DNA of 64,000 nt, taken from assembly GCF_019793435.1 (NCBI RefSeq), contig NZ_JAILYH010000007.1, forward strand, positions 124,001-188,000. Reading direction: 5' to 3'. This DNA comes from Rhizobium redzepovicii. GTDB lineage: Bacteria; Pseudomonadota; Alphaproteobacteria; Rhizobiales; Rhizobiaceae. A program made the translations under genes and the position numbers. Shown one piece after another: positions 56,208 through 64,000 of the stretch. The stretch's first letter is position 1; each line of letters opens with the position of its first letter. The notes below the pieces were generated by a model. That model searched no databases and had not been told where the DNA came from. It worked only from the letters and a program-made list of their open reading frames with translations.

Positions 56208-56903
56208 TTGCGCTACGCTCTCTATTTTTCGCCGCCGAAGGATGATCCCCTGACCGGCGCGGCCTCGCTCTGGCTCGGCCGCGATGCTTTCAGTGACGAG
56301 ACCTATCCTGCACCGGAGCATGAGCGGCTCGGTGCGGCAGAGCAGTTCGAGCTGACTGCCGATCCGCGCCGCTACGGCTTTCACGCGACGATCAAGGCGC
56401 CGTTTTCGCTCGCCGCTTCGGTCACCGAGAGGGATCTTATGGCCGTCGTCGAGGAGTTTGCCGCGCGCACTGAAGCCTTCGAGATTCCCAAGCTGGTGCT
56501 CGGCCAGCTCGGCCGTTTTTTTGCCCTCGTTCCCGGTTCTGTTCATCAACCGCTTCAGGATTTCGCCGCGAAGGTGGTAAGATCCTTCGAACCGTTCCGC
56601 GCAGCGCTTACCGAGGCCGATATGGCGCGGCGCAACCCGGAGAAGCTCAGCGACAGCCAGCGCGCCAATCTGCAGCGCTGGGGTTATCCTTATGTGATGG
56701 AGGATTTCGGCTTCCACATGACGCTCACCGGCCAGGTGCCCGAGCCACGCGCCTCGGTGATGAAAACCATTCTGACCGAGCGTTTTGCCGATTTCACCGG
56801 CCGGCCGCTTACGATTTCCGGCCTCGCCGTCTTCACCGAGGAGACGCGCGGCGCCCCGTTCAAAGTTCATTCCTGGCTGCCGCTTTCCGGCGCCAAAAGC
56901 TGA
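56208..56903 (+). CDS. DUF1045 2H-phosphoesterase of the phosphonate operon
   Basis: A 231-residue protein of the family found in C-P lyase operons (TIGR03223 type). It carries the two HxT motifs of the 2H phosphoesterase superfamily: GFHATIKAPF with histidine at about 59, and GFHMTLTG with histidine at about 170. The start is a TTG at 56208 after CCAGGAT; the longer frame from 56085 is not conserved. Members cleave cyclic or 2-prime phosphate esters. No phnP is in this cluster, so hydrolysis of the cyclic ribose phosphate made by PhnJ is a plausible, unproven role. Confidence 0.88.
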   Translation: MRYALYFSPPKDDPLTGAASLWLGRDAFSDETYPAPEHERLGAAEQFELTADPRRYGFHATIKAPFSLAASVTERDLMAVVEEFAARTEAFEIPKLVLGQLGRFFALVPGSVHQPLQDFAAKVVRSFEPFRAALTEADMARRNPEKLSDSQRANLQRWGYPYVMEDFGFHMTLTGQVPEPRASVMKTILTERFADFTGRPLTISGLAVFTEETRGAPFKVHSWLPLSGAKS

Positions 56904-56916
56904 AAGACCCGACGAG

Positions 56917-58056
56917 ATGAGCAAAGAGACCGTGTTTTCCAACGCCCGCATCGTTCTCGAGGATAACATCCTCGCAGGCTCGATCCTCATTCGCGACGGC
57001 AAGATCGCCGACATTTCCGAAGGAAGCTCGGTAGCCGGCGAAGATTTCGAAGGCGACTATGTCATTCCCGGCCTCGTCGAGCTGCATACCGACCATCTCG
57101 AAGGCCATTATCAGCCGCGTCCCGGCATCCGTTGGAACAAGACAGCCGCGGTCCAGGCGCATGACGCCCAGATCGTCACATCGGGCATCACCACGGTGTT
57201 TGACTGCCTGCGCATGGGTGCGGATGAGGACGGCGGCTTCGAACATGGCGAGATGCGGGAAATGGCCGACGCCATCCAGTCGGCGGAAAAGGAAGGCCGG
57301 CTGCGCGCCGAGCATCTCCTCCACCTGCGCTGCGAGGTCTCGGCCGACAATGTGCTCGAACATTTCGGCGATTTCGAAAACGATCCTCATGTGCGGCTCG
57401 TTTCGCTGATGGACCATGCGCCCGGCCAGCGGCAGTTCCAGACGATGGACCAGTATATCTTCTACTACCAGAAGAAGCGGGGCCTGAGCGACGAGGTCTT
57501 CGCCCGTTTCGTCGCCAAGCGCCAGGCCGAATCGGCGCGAAATTCGACGCCGCACCGCAATGCCATCGCCAAGGTCTGTGCCGAACGCGGCATCACGGTC
57601 GCCAGCCATGACGATGCGACGCTGTCGCATGTCGGCGAGGCGATCGACAACGGCGTGCGGCTTGCCGAATTCCCGACCAGCTTCGACGCCGCCCGCGCCT
57701 CGCACGAACACGGCATGAGTGTGCTGATGGGTGCGCCGAACATCGTGCGCGGCAAATCCCATTCCGGCAATATCGCCGCCCGCGACCTCGCCGAGATGGG
57801 CGTGCTCGACGTGCTGTCCTCCGATTACGTGCCGCTCAGCCTGCTGCATGCGCCCTTCATCCTCGCCGATGAAGTCGAGAGCATTACCCTGCCGAAGGCA
57901 ATCGCCATGGTGACGTCGACGCCGGCGCGCACCGTCAGTCTCAACGACCGCGGCCGGATCGCCACCGGGCTGCGCGCCGATCTCGTCCGCGTCCACCGTT
58001 CGCATGGCGTGCCGGTGACACGCTCCGTCTGGCGCCAGGGACGCCGTGTCGCATGA
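56917..58056 (+). CDS. phnM: Alpha-D-ribose 1-methylphosphonate 5-triphosphate diphosphatase
   Basis: Amidohydrolase-superfamily enzyme of 379 residues that removes pyrophosphate from the ribose phosphonate triphosphate before C-P cleavage. Motifs: GLVELHTDHLEGHYQPRPG (about 48-66), which carries the metal ligands, then VASHDDATLSHV, and LGAPNIVRGKSHSGN, here MGAPNIVRGKSHSGN. The ATG at 56917 fits family length. Its stop overlaps phnN as ATGA. Confidence 0.96.
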   Translation: MSKETVFSNARIVLEDNILAGSILIRDGKIADISEGSSVAGEDFEGDYVIPGLVELHTDHLEGHYQPRPGIRWNKTAAVQAHDAQIVTSGITTVFDCLRMGADEDGGFEHGEMREMADAIQSAEKEGRLRAEHLLHLRCEVSADNVLEHFGDFENDPHVRLVSLMDHAPGQRQFQTMDQYIFYYQKKRGLSDEVFARFVAKRQAESARNSTPHRNAIAKVCAERGITVASHDDATLSHVGEAIDNGVRLAEFPTSFDAARASHEHGMSVLMGAPNIVRGKSHSGNIAARDLAEMGVLDVLSSDYVPLSLLHAPFILADEVESITLPKAIAMVTSTPARTVSLNDRGRIATGLRADLVRVHRSHGVPVTRSVWRQGRRVA

Positions 58057-58646
58057 GCCCGTACGAACCCCATCCAGGAGCCGGAGCCGAACGCGGCATC
58101 ATGGTCGTCGTCGTCGGGCCGAGCGGCGCCGGCAAGGACACGCTGATGAACCTTGCCGCCCGGCATTTCGCCGGCCGCGCCGACATTCATTTCACCCGCC
58201 GCGTCATCACCCGGCACCGCGACGCAGGCGGCGAAGACCATCTTTCCGTCTCCCTCCAGGGGTTTGCCGCCATGGAGCAGTCGGGCTCCTTCGCCGTTTG
58301 GTGGGAGGCCCATGGCTTGAAATACGGTATTCCAGCCGAGGTCTCGGTGGCATTGTCGCGCGGCCATGTCGTCGTCGCCAATGGTTCACGCTCGGCGCTT
58401 CACCGTTTCCAGTCCGCTTTCCCGCGGCTCAAGGTGATCAACGTCACCGCTCGCCCGGAAGTGCTCGCCAGCCGGCTGGAGGCGCGCGGGCGCGAGACGC
58501 ATGAGGATATCATGGCGAGACTCGCCCGCGGGCCGCTGACGGTGCGCGGCGACTATGACGTGGCGGAGCTCGACAATAGCGGCTCGCTCGAAGAGGCCAA
58601 GCAGAAGATGGTCACGATCCTCGATGGGCTGCTCGCCGAGGTATGA
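58053..58646 (+). CDS. phnN: Ribose 1,5-bisphosphate phosphokinase
   Basis: Kinase of 197 residues that turns ribose 1,5-bisphosphate into PRPP, the last step of the C-P lyase pathway. P-loop VVGPSGAGKDTLMN (about 17-30), then FTRRVITR with the phosphate-binding arginines and VVVANGSRSALHRF. The guanylate-kinase-like length and motifs fit PhnN. It overlaps phnM and the GrpB gene by four bases at each end. Confidence 0.95.
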   Translation: MSPYEPHPGAGAERGIMVVVVGPSGAGKDTLMNLAARHFAGRADIHFTRRVITRHRDAGGEDHLSVSLQGFAAMEQSGSFAVWWEAHGLKYGIPAEVSVALSRGHVVVANGSRSALHRFQSAFPRLKVINVTARPEVLASRLEARGRETHEDIMARLARGPLTVRGDYDVAELDNSGSLEEAKQKMVTILDGLLAEV

Positions 58647-59194
58647 CCGCAATTGAGAGGAAGGGCATGCGCGCCATCAAAGTGGTCGGCTACGATCCTT
58701 CCTGGCCGCGGCTCTTTGCTGACATCGGCGCCGAAATCTCCATCCTGCTCGGCAATCTCGTGCTGTCCATCGACCATATCGGCAGTACCTCGGTGCCCGG
58801 GCTCGCCGCCAAGCCGAAGATCGACCTCGACGTCGTCACCATCTCCGACGACGTTCTGCCGAAAGCGATCGAGATCGCGCGCGCGTCAGATTTCGTTTTC
58901 CATGGCGACAGAGGCGAGAAACGCTGGGCGTTCACCCGAGATCGTGAAGGCTACGGGTTCAAGCTCTATCTCTGCGGCCCCGACAATTGCGCCCATCGCG
59001 AGCGCATCCTGTTTCGCAACTATCTGCGGGATCACCCCGAAAGGGCCAAAGCCTACGCCGATCTGAAACGCCGCCTGGCCGCCGAGGCAGACGGCGATTG
59101 GGATTTATACACCGGCGGAAAGACCGCGTTCATCAGCGAGACGCTGCGGTTGGCATGCCTATCGACTATTGGCGTGGATCGCCGCTTTCATTAG
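58643..59194 (+). CDS. GrpB/UPF0157 family protein
   Basis: A 183-residue member of a nucleotidyltransferase-fold family. The conserved segment IDHIGSTSVPGLAAKPKIDL (about 45-64) resembles the GS-x9-DxD core of such enzymes. GDRGEKRWAF and FRNYLRDHPERAKAYADLK are other family blocks. No biochemical role is established. It overlaps phnN as ATGA, so it is translated with the phn operon, which suggests a task in ribose-phosphate handling or simple hitchhiking. Confidence 0.87.
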   Translation: MTAIERKGMRAIKVVGYDPSWPRLFADIGAEISILLGNLVLSIDHIGSTSVPGLAAKPKIDLDVVTISDDVLPKAIEIARASDFVFHGDRGEKRWAFTRDREGYGFKLYLCGPDNCAHRERILFRNYLRDHPERAKAYADLKRRLAAEADGDWDLYTGGKTAFISETLRLACLSTIGVDRRFH

Positions 59195-60209
59195 AGGCGT
59201 GACCTCCCGTCGTTTCAGCGATCGACTGCTGCAGCCACGCTCGGAAACGCGCCGATGTCACCTCGTTCCATCGCTCACGGGGTCCGACGACATAATATCC
59301 GCCAAGCCGAACATCGGTTTCGAGCAATTCGACGAGCCGCCCGGCGCGCAGGTCATCCGCAGCGATCAGGCGGGTGGCCAGCGCTATTCCTTGACCTGCC
59401 ACCGCGGCGTCGACCGTCAGGTTGGCTGACCACAGCCGCGGACCGTTCAATGTCACTTCATGCTCGAAGCCAGCCTTGCGAAACCATTGCCGCCACTGAT
59501 CGCGGCTTTCCTCGTGGATCAGCGGCTGTCGCACCAGATCGTCGAGGGTCCGTATCGGAGCGTTTCGGCTGATCCATTCGGGGCTGGTGACCGGGAACAT
59601 GCGAGGCCTTTCCAGCAGGATCCAGCGGACATTCCCCCTTGGCTCCTCGGAATAGCGGATGTCGATATCGGCCTCATAACGGGTGAAATCTGGCTCAAGA
59701 TCGGTCGCGCGCATCACGAAATCGATGCCCGGCAAGGCAAGCTGGAGCTGATTGAAGCGTGGCGTCAGCCACCGTGTGGCGAAACCGGGCACGCACCAAA
59801 TGCGCAAGACCGTGCGGTTGACTGCTGGGCGCAGCTCTGCCGTCGATTTGGCAATGAGATCGAAAGCCGCCCCGACTGTCTCGGCAAAAACTCTGCCTTC
59901 CGCCGTCAGCCTGATGCCGCGCGGGCCGGCATCGACAAGCCGCGTGCCAAACCAGGCTTCGAGATTGCGGACGTGACGGGATATGACGGTGTGACTGAGA
60001 TTGAGATCGTCCGCAGCTCTCCGCATCGATCCCAGGCGGCTGACCGCCTCGAAGGCGCGCACCATGGAAAGCGGCGGCAAACGTCCGCGTTTTGGAACAC
60101 CTTCCTGTTCATCCGCCGATGATTTCCCCCTGCGCAATCCTGTCTCCCAGAACGGAAATTGGTTCTGCCGAACCAAGATCGGAATGCCGTCTACATCTTC
60201 ATATGCCAT
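59166..60209 (-). CDS. LysR family regulator, GcvA-like
   Basis: Regulator of 347 residues. The N-terminal helix-turn-helix is at about 48-105 (GSMRRAADDLNLSHTVISRH), preceded by an extra 40 residues of uncertain reality; the first ATG at 60209 has no strong ribosome site. The effector-binding domain (about 130-330) is of the GcvA/AmpR type. It is divergent from a polyamine-type ABC importer and likely controls it. Its 3-prime end overlaps the GrpB gene on the other strand by 29 bases. Confidence 0.88.
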   Translation of the reverse strand: MAYEDVDGIPILVRQNQFPFWETGLRRGKSSADEQEGVPKRGRLPPLSMVRAFEAVSRLGSMRRAADDLNLSHTVISRHVRNLEAWFGTRLVDAGPRGIRLTAEGRVFAETVGAAFDLIAKSTAELRPAVNRTVLRIWCVPGFATRWLTPRFNQLQLALPGIDFVMRATDLEPDFTRYEADIDIRYSEEPRGNVRWILLERPRMFPVTSPEWISRNAPIRTLDDLVRQPLIHEESRDQWRQWFRKAGFEHEVTLNGPRLWSANLTVDAAVAGQGIALATRLIAADDLRAGRLVELLETDVRLGGYYVVGPRERWNEVTSARFRAWLQQSIAETTGGHASNESGDPRQ

Positions 60210-60596
60210 GGAATTTGCAATTTTGGCGTAACGAAGAGTGGTGCACGGTGGTGCATAGGATGCACCACCTGCTTACTGATTGGCAATCGCGTTTTTCCGC
60301 CTTTCGCAAGCGAAAACATCCAATTTGCCGGCGGTGCGACCACTTGTCGGAGGAGACTGGTCGGGAGCGGTGCATCTATGTGTCCACCGCGGTCAACAAA
60401 AAGCGCCTTTCCGCCCCGCAGGACATTCGCCAGCATTGCCCGCAACACGCCGCTCCGCCTCGGAGATGACACCACGGCAAAGTCCGCAGACGCCGGCTTT
60501 GCCCATCCCTTGCGAGCGGCCGCGATTGCCGACGATCCCCAAGGATCGTGGCTGTCAACCGGCGTCAGACGGACGCTCAACAAACAGGGGAAGCGA
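60210..60596. promoter_or_regulatory. Divergent regulatory region before the LysR and importer genes
   Basis: About 387 bases without a gene. Close to the LysR start it holds a perfect palindrome at 60247-60269. The remaining 330 bases form a long leader for the binding-protein gene with no recognised motif. Confidence 0.6.
60247..60269. promoter_or_regulatory. Perfect 10-bp inverted repeat, likely operator
   Basis: GGTGGTGCAT and ATGCACCACC flank a 3-base AGG spacer. An additional direct half-site GTGGTGCAC lies just before it at 60238-60246. The site is 38 bases upstream of the LysR start. Two inverted and one direct half-site suggest a strong binding target for LysR or another regulator. 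Confidence 0.75.
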
Positions 60597-61646
60597 ATGA
60601 AATTCAACAACACTTCGACGATTGCAGCTCTCAGCCTGCTGTCGCTGGCGCTTGCTACGGGGCCGAGCGCGGCCCGGGATCTTACCATCGCGTCCTGGGG
60701 CGGGAACTTTCAGGATGCGCAGCGAGAGATCTATTTCAAGCCGTTCTCCAATATTGCCGGCAAGCCTCTGCTCGACGAAGGCTGGGACGGCGGCATTGGT
60801 GTCCTTCAGGCAAAGGTCAAGGCGGGCAATCCTTCCTGGGATGCCGTAGAGGTTGAAGCCGACGAGCTCTCGCTCGGCTGCGCCGACGGGCTTTTTGAGA
60901 AAGTGGACTGGAACAAGCTTGGCGGCAAGGATGCGTTTCTGCCTTCCGCGGTGAGTGATTGCGGCGTCGGCGCCATCGTCTGGTCGACCGCCATCGCCTA
61001 TGACGGTGCCAAGATTGCCGATGGCCCGAAGTCCTGGGCCGATTTCTGGGACGTGAAGAAATTTCCCGGCAAGCGCGCCCTGCGCAAGGGACCGAAATAC
61101 ACGCTCGAATTCGCGCTGATGGCCGACGGCGTGCCGGCGGACAAAGTTTACGACGTCCTCGCGACGCCTGAGGGCATCGACCGCGCCTTCGCCAAGCTTG
61201 ACGCGTTGAAAGCGCACCTTGTCTGGTGGACCTCGGGTGCGCAGCCGCTGCAACTGCTTGCTTCCGGCGAAGTGGCCATGACCAGTGCCTATAATGGCCG
61301 CATCACCGGCATCAACCGTTCCGAGGGTCGGCAGTTCAAAGTTGTCTGGCCGGGCAGCATCTATGCCGTGGATAGCTGGGTCGTTCTGAAGGGCGCCGAA
61401 AACAAGGAGGCGGCCTTTGACTTCATCGCCTTCGCCAGCAAAGCGGAAAACCAGGCAAAGCTGCCGCAATTTATCGCCTACGGCCTCCCGAACAAGGAAG
61501 CCGGCAAAAGCGTGCCGCCGGACCAGTTGGCCGACTTGCCCACCACCCAAGCCAACATGCAGGAAGCAGTCAGCCTTGATACGGATTTCTGGATCGACAA
61601 TTCGGAAGCATTGACCAAAAGGTTCGACGCCTGGCTGGCACAATAG
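60597..61646 (+). CDS. Polyamine-type ABC importer binding protein
   Basis: Periplasmic extracellular solute-binding protein of 349 residues, PotD/PotF-like. Signal peptide about 1-25 (ATGPSAARD). The mature protein begins DLTIASWGGNFQDAQREIYF, and later segments DAVEVEADELSLGCADGLF, TSAYNGRITGINR and FIAFASKAENQAKL are typical of this family. The ATG at 60597 fits; upstream frame is non-coding leader. Spermidine, putrescine or related amines are inferred. Confidence 0.92.
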   Translation: MKFNNTSTIAALSLLSLALATGPSAARDLTIASWGGNFQDAQREIYFKPFSNIAGKPLLDEGWDGGIGVLQAKVKAGNPSWDAVEVEADELSLGCADGLFEKVDWNKLGGKDAFLPSAVSDCGVGAIVWSTAIAYDGAKIADGPKSWADFWDVKKFPGKRALRKGPKYTLEFALMADGVPADKVYDVLATPEGIDRAFAKLDALKAHLVWWTSGAQPLQLLASGEVAMTSAYNGRITGINRSEGRQFKVVWPGSIYAVDSWVVLKGAENKEAAFDFIAFASKAENQAKLPQFIAYGLPNKEAGKSVPPDQLADLPTTQANMQEAVSLDTDFWIDNSEALTKRFDAWLAQ

Positions 61647-61757
61647 CGGACGGAATATCGCCCCCGCGGGATCGCTTCTGCCGATCGACCCGTGGGGGCT
61701 TCCGCACATTTTCGTCACTTCGCTCCCAGGAGCCGACAATCCGAACGGAGGGCCATC

Positions 61758-62831
61758 ATGGCTGCGCCGCGCATACGCTTTGAAAGAATCTCAAAATCCT
61801 TTGGCGTGCACCAGGTCGTCAAAGACCTGACGCTCGACATCGAGAGGGGCGAGTTCGTCAGCCTTCTGGGCCCGTCCGGTTCAGGCAAGACAACTTTGCT
61901 GATGATGCTGGCGGGTTTCGAAAACCCGACCGCCGGCGGTATTTTTCTCGACGGCCGCCGCATCGACCACCTGCCTCCGCATCGGCGCGAGATGGGCGTC
62001 GTCTTCCAGAATTATGCGCTCTTTCCGCATATGTCGATCGCCGACAACATCGCCTTTCCTCTGAGGATGCGCGGGGTCGGACGAAGCGAGATCGACGAGC
62101 GCGTGAAACGCGCCCTCGATATGGTGCAACTGTCGGCGATGAGCAGCAGGAGGCCCGCCCAGCTTTCCGGCGGCCAGCAGCAGCGCGTGGCGCTTGCCCG
62201 CTCCCTGGTGTTCGAGCCGGCCGTCGTGCTGATGGACGAGCCGCTTGGGGCACTCGACAAACAGCTGCGCGAACAGATGCAGCTCGATATCCGAGCCCTC
62301 CACAAGCGCCTGGAACTGACCGTGGTGTTCGTGACCCACGATCAATCCGAGGCACTGACCATGTCGGACCGGATTGCGGTCTTCAACCACGGCAACATCG
62401 AGCAGATCGGTTCGCCGCGTGATATTTACGACCGCCCGCAGACACGTGTCGTCGCCGAATTCATCGGCGAAACCAATCTGATAGAAGGAACGGTCAAGGT
62501 GACGGGCACAGCCGGCACCTCCGTCGAGATCGCCGACGGACGGCATGTGATGGTACCGGGCAACAGTTCTCTCTCTGTCGGAAGCCGTGTCCACATTTCC
62601 GTTCGCCCCGAGCGCATTTCTCTGGCGGCCGGCGGCATCGGCGCAGCGGCGAACGCCCTGCCGGCAAAAATACTCGACAGCGTCTATCAGGGCGACCACC
62701 TGCGGGTGCAGCTCGATGAGGATGCCTTCCGCTTCGTGGTCCGGACGGACATGCGATCGGCGGAGTGGCCGATCGGAGCCGAGGTGGTGGCGCACTTCAC
62801 ACCTGATGACTGCTGGGTGATCGCAGCATGA
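61758..62831 (+). CDS. Polyamine-type ABC importer ATPase
   Basis: ATPase of 357 residues, PotA-like. Walker [13 protein letters not shown] (about 37-48), signature [15 protein letters not shown] (about 136-150), Walker B VVLMDEPLGALD and switch histidine VFVTHDQSEA are complete. A C-terminal TOBE domain occupies about 280-355. GGAGG just before the ATG at 61758 sets the start. It overlaps the permease gene by four bases. Confidence 0.94.
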   Translation: MAAPRIRFERISKSFGVHQVVKDLTLDIERGEFVSLLGPSGSGKTTLLMMLAGFENPTAGGIFLDGRRIDHLPPHRREMGVVFQNYALFPHMSIADNIAFPLRMRGVGRSEIDERVKRALDMVQLSAMSSRRPAQLSGGQQQRVALARSLVFEPAVVLMDEPLGALDKQLREQMQLDIRALHKRLELTVVFVTHDQSEALTMSDRIAVFNHGNIEQIGSPRDIYDRPQTRVVAEFIGETNLIEGTVKVTGTAGTSVEIADGRHVMVPGNSSLSVGSRVHISVRPERISLAAGGIGAAANALPAKILDSVYQGDHLRVQLDEDAFRFVVRTDMRSAEWPIGAEVVAHFTPDDCWVIAA

Positions 62832-63997
62832 GTGCTTTCCGTCGACGCACCGGCACCTTTGCCCTCATCCTCCCCCTGACCCTGTTCCTGGGTGTCTTCT
62901 TCATCTGGCCGCTTCTGACCGTGCTGGAGCAGGCGGTGTCCGATCCAGTCGTCAGTAAAAACCTGCCGCGGACGACAGCGGCGATTTCGGCCTGGAACCT
63001 TAACTCCGAACCCACCGACGAAATGCGGAGGGCTCTTGTCGACGACCTGAAATCGCTCGACGACGACCAGAAACTGGGAGAGGTGGTTCGAAGACTGAAC
63101 AGCGCCCAGCCGGGTTTCCGCACACTGATGCGAAAGACCGTCGCGGCCGTGAGAGACAGTACCGGGCCGGTAAGCCTCGCAGAGATCGACGCTCGATGGA
63201 ACGACGTTGCCTTCTGGCGGGCAATCGCCGAAGCGACCTATCCTTATACCGATCGCAACCTGCTTGCCGCGGTCGATCTTCAGCATGACGCATCGGGGGC
63301 GATCGTGGCGATGCCGGCCGGAGAGTCCGCCAATCAGGCGATTCTGCTGAGAACATTCGCCGTGGCCGCCGTCGTGACGCTCGCGACCTGTCTCATCGGC
63401 CTGCCATATGCGATGCTGGCCGCCGCCTCGAGCGGCTGGCGACGACAACTCCTGCTTGCGGCGGTCCTCCTGCCGCTATGGACATCGCTGCTGGTGCGCA
63501 CGGCCGCCTGGTACGTGCTCCTTCAGGACAAAGGACTCATCAACTCCCTCCTCGTATCGCTCGGCCTCCTCAACACTCCGTTGCCGCTTCTTTTCAATCG
63601 GACGGGTGTCGTCATCGCCATGACGCATGTGCTGCTGCCGTTCATGGTTCTGCCGATCTACAGCGTCCTTATCGCAATCCCGCGGAACCTGATGCCGGCG
63701 GCAGCCTCTCTCGGCGCGAGGCCGATCCGGGGCTTTCTGCATATCCTGCTGCCTCTGGCCCTGCGCGGCATTGCCTCCGGCGGACTGCTCGTGTTCATGG
63801 CAGCACTCGGTTACTACATCACACCGGCGCTCATCGGCGGACCGAAGGACCAGATGATCAGTTCGGTGATCGCCTTCTACGCCGCGGGCTCCGCCAATTG
63901 GGGCATGGCCGGTGCGCTCGGTATGGTGCTGCTCGCCGTGACGATCGCGCTCTACGGCGTTTACGGCCGGATATCCATGAAGACGACGGGGGCGTGA
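62828..63997 (+). CDS. Polyamine-type ABC importer permease with a large periplasmic insertion
   Basis: Permease of 389 residues, PotB-like. First helix at about 12-32; next at about 173-195, leaving a hydrophilic periplasmic segment of about 140 residues (33-172), larger than in ordinary PotB (about 280 residues in all). The C-terminal part has the coupling segment AAASLGARPIRGFLHILLPL (about 295-314). The second permease gene would start just beyond the right edge. Confidence 0.92.
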   Translation: MSAFRRRTGTFALILPLTLFLGVFFIWPLLTVLEQAVSDPVVSKNLPRTTAAISAWNLNSEPTDEMRRALVDDLKSLDDDQKLGEVVRRLNSAQPGFRTLMRKTVAAVRDSTGPVSLAEIDARWNDVAFWRAIAEATYPYTDRNLLAAVDLQHDASGAIVAMPAGESANQAILLRTFAVAAVVTLATCLIGLPYAMLAAASSGWRRQLLLAAVLLPLWTSLLVRTAAWYVLLQDKGLINSLLVSLGLLNTPLPLLFNRTGVVIAMTHVLLPFMVLPIYSVLIAIPRNLMPAAASLGARPIRGFLHILLPLALRGIASGGLLVFMAALGYYITPALIGGPKDQMISSVIAFYAAGSANWGMAGALGMVLLAVTIALYGVYGRISMKTTGA

Positions 63998-64000
63998 CAT

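Noticed and set aside
1..64000. CRISPR array, prophage or insertion sequence
   Set aside because: No regularly spaced direct repeats, no transposase or phage structural motifs were seen; repeated elements are short palindromic intergenic units only.

Overview
The window reads as chromosomal DNA of a Rhizobium in the R. etli / R. leguminosarum group. The evidence is high GC, coding density near 90 percent, the gene neighbourhoods (tad/cpa pilus locus, BMP-type nucleoside importer, yej operon, phn C-P lyase cluster) and short palindromic intergenic repeats of the kind common in rhizobia. The species is inferred from general familiarity, not from a search. No phage, IS element, transposase, CRISPR array or replication origin was seen.

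Layout. 1-1600: a start fragment of a gene leaving the left edge and an M17 leucyl aminopeptidase. 1745-14431: a Tad (Flp) pilus locus with tadD, tadC, tadB, cpaF, cpaE, cpaD, cpaC, cpaB, cpaA and the 61-residue pilin flp. A divergent arm carries a stand-alone CpaC N-domain protein and two TadE/G-like pseudopilins. A LysE exporter gene lies between tadD and tadC. 14532-26236: nucleoside uptake and salvage. deoB, add and upp run forward; a long reverse operon holds the BMP binding protein, ABC ATPase, two permeases, cdd, purine nucleoside phosphorylase, deoC and deoA. Together these import nucleosides, release the bases and send ribose or deoxyribose phosphate into central metabolism. 26552-33546: a mixed stretch with tRNA-Ser(GGA), an Lrp-type regulator divergent from a small serine hydrolase, two membrane proteins, a KTSC protein, pncB and a GhrA-like reductase. 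33555-39408: a yejABEF peptide importer. 39656-45668: housekeeping genes (mepA, mgsA, glk, an ABC exporter, dapB, gpmA).

45682-59194: a complete phosphonate system. PhnF is divergent from phnGHIJKL and a hexapeptide acyltransferase gene. Then come the importer phnC, phnD and two phnE genes, a DUF1045 2H-phosphoesterase, phnM, phnN and a GrpB-family gene. A good PHO box and a separate 18-bp inverted repeat lie between phnF and phnG, suggesting phosphate control plus PhnF control. No phnP is present; the 2H-phosphoesterase is the obvious candidate for that step. 59166-63997: a LysR regulator divergent from a polyamine-type ABC importer that runs off the right edge.

The best candidates for a second look are the DUF1045 and GrpB genes of the phn operon, the stand-alone CpaC N-domain gene, two nested or palindromic operators in divergent intergenic regions, the structured gene-free stretch before position 30292, and repeat elements that sit inside operons or supply the end of a reading frame.
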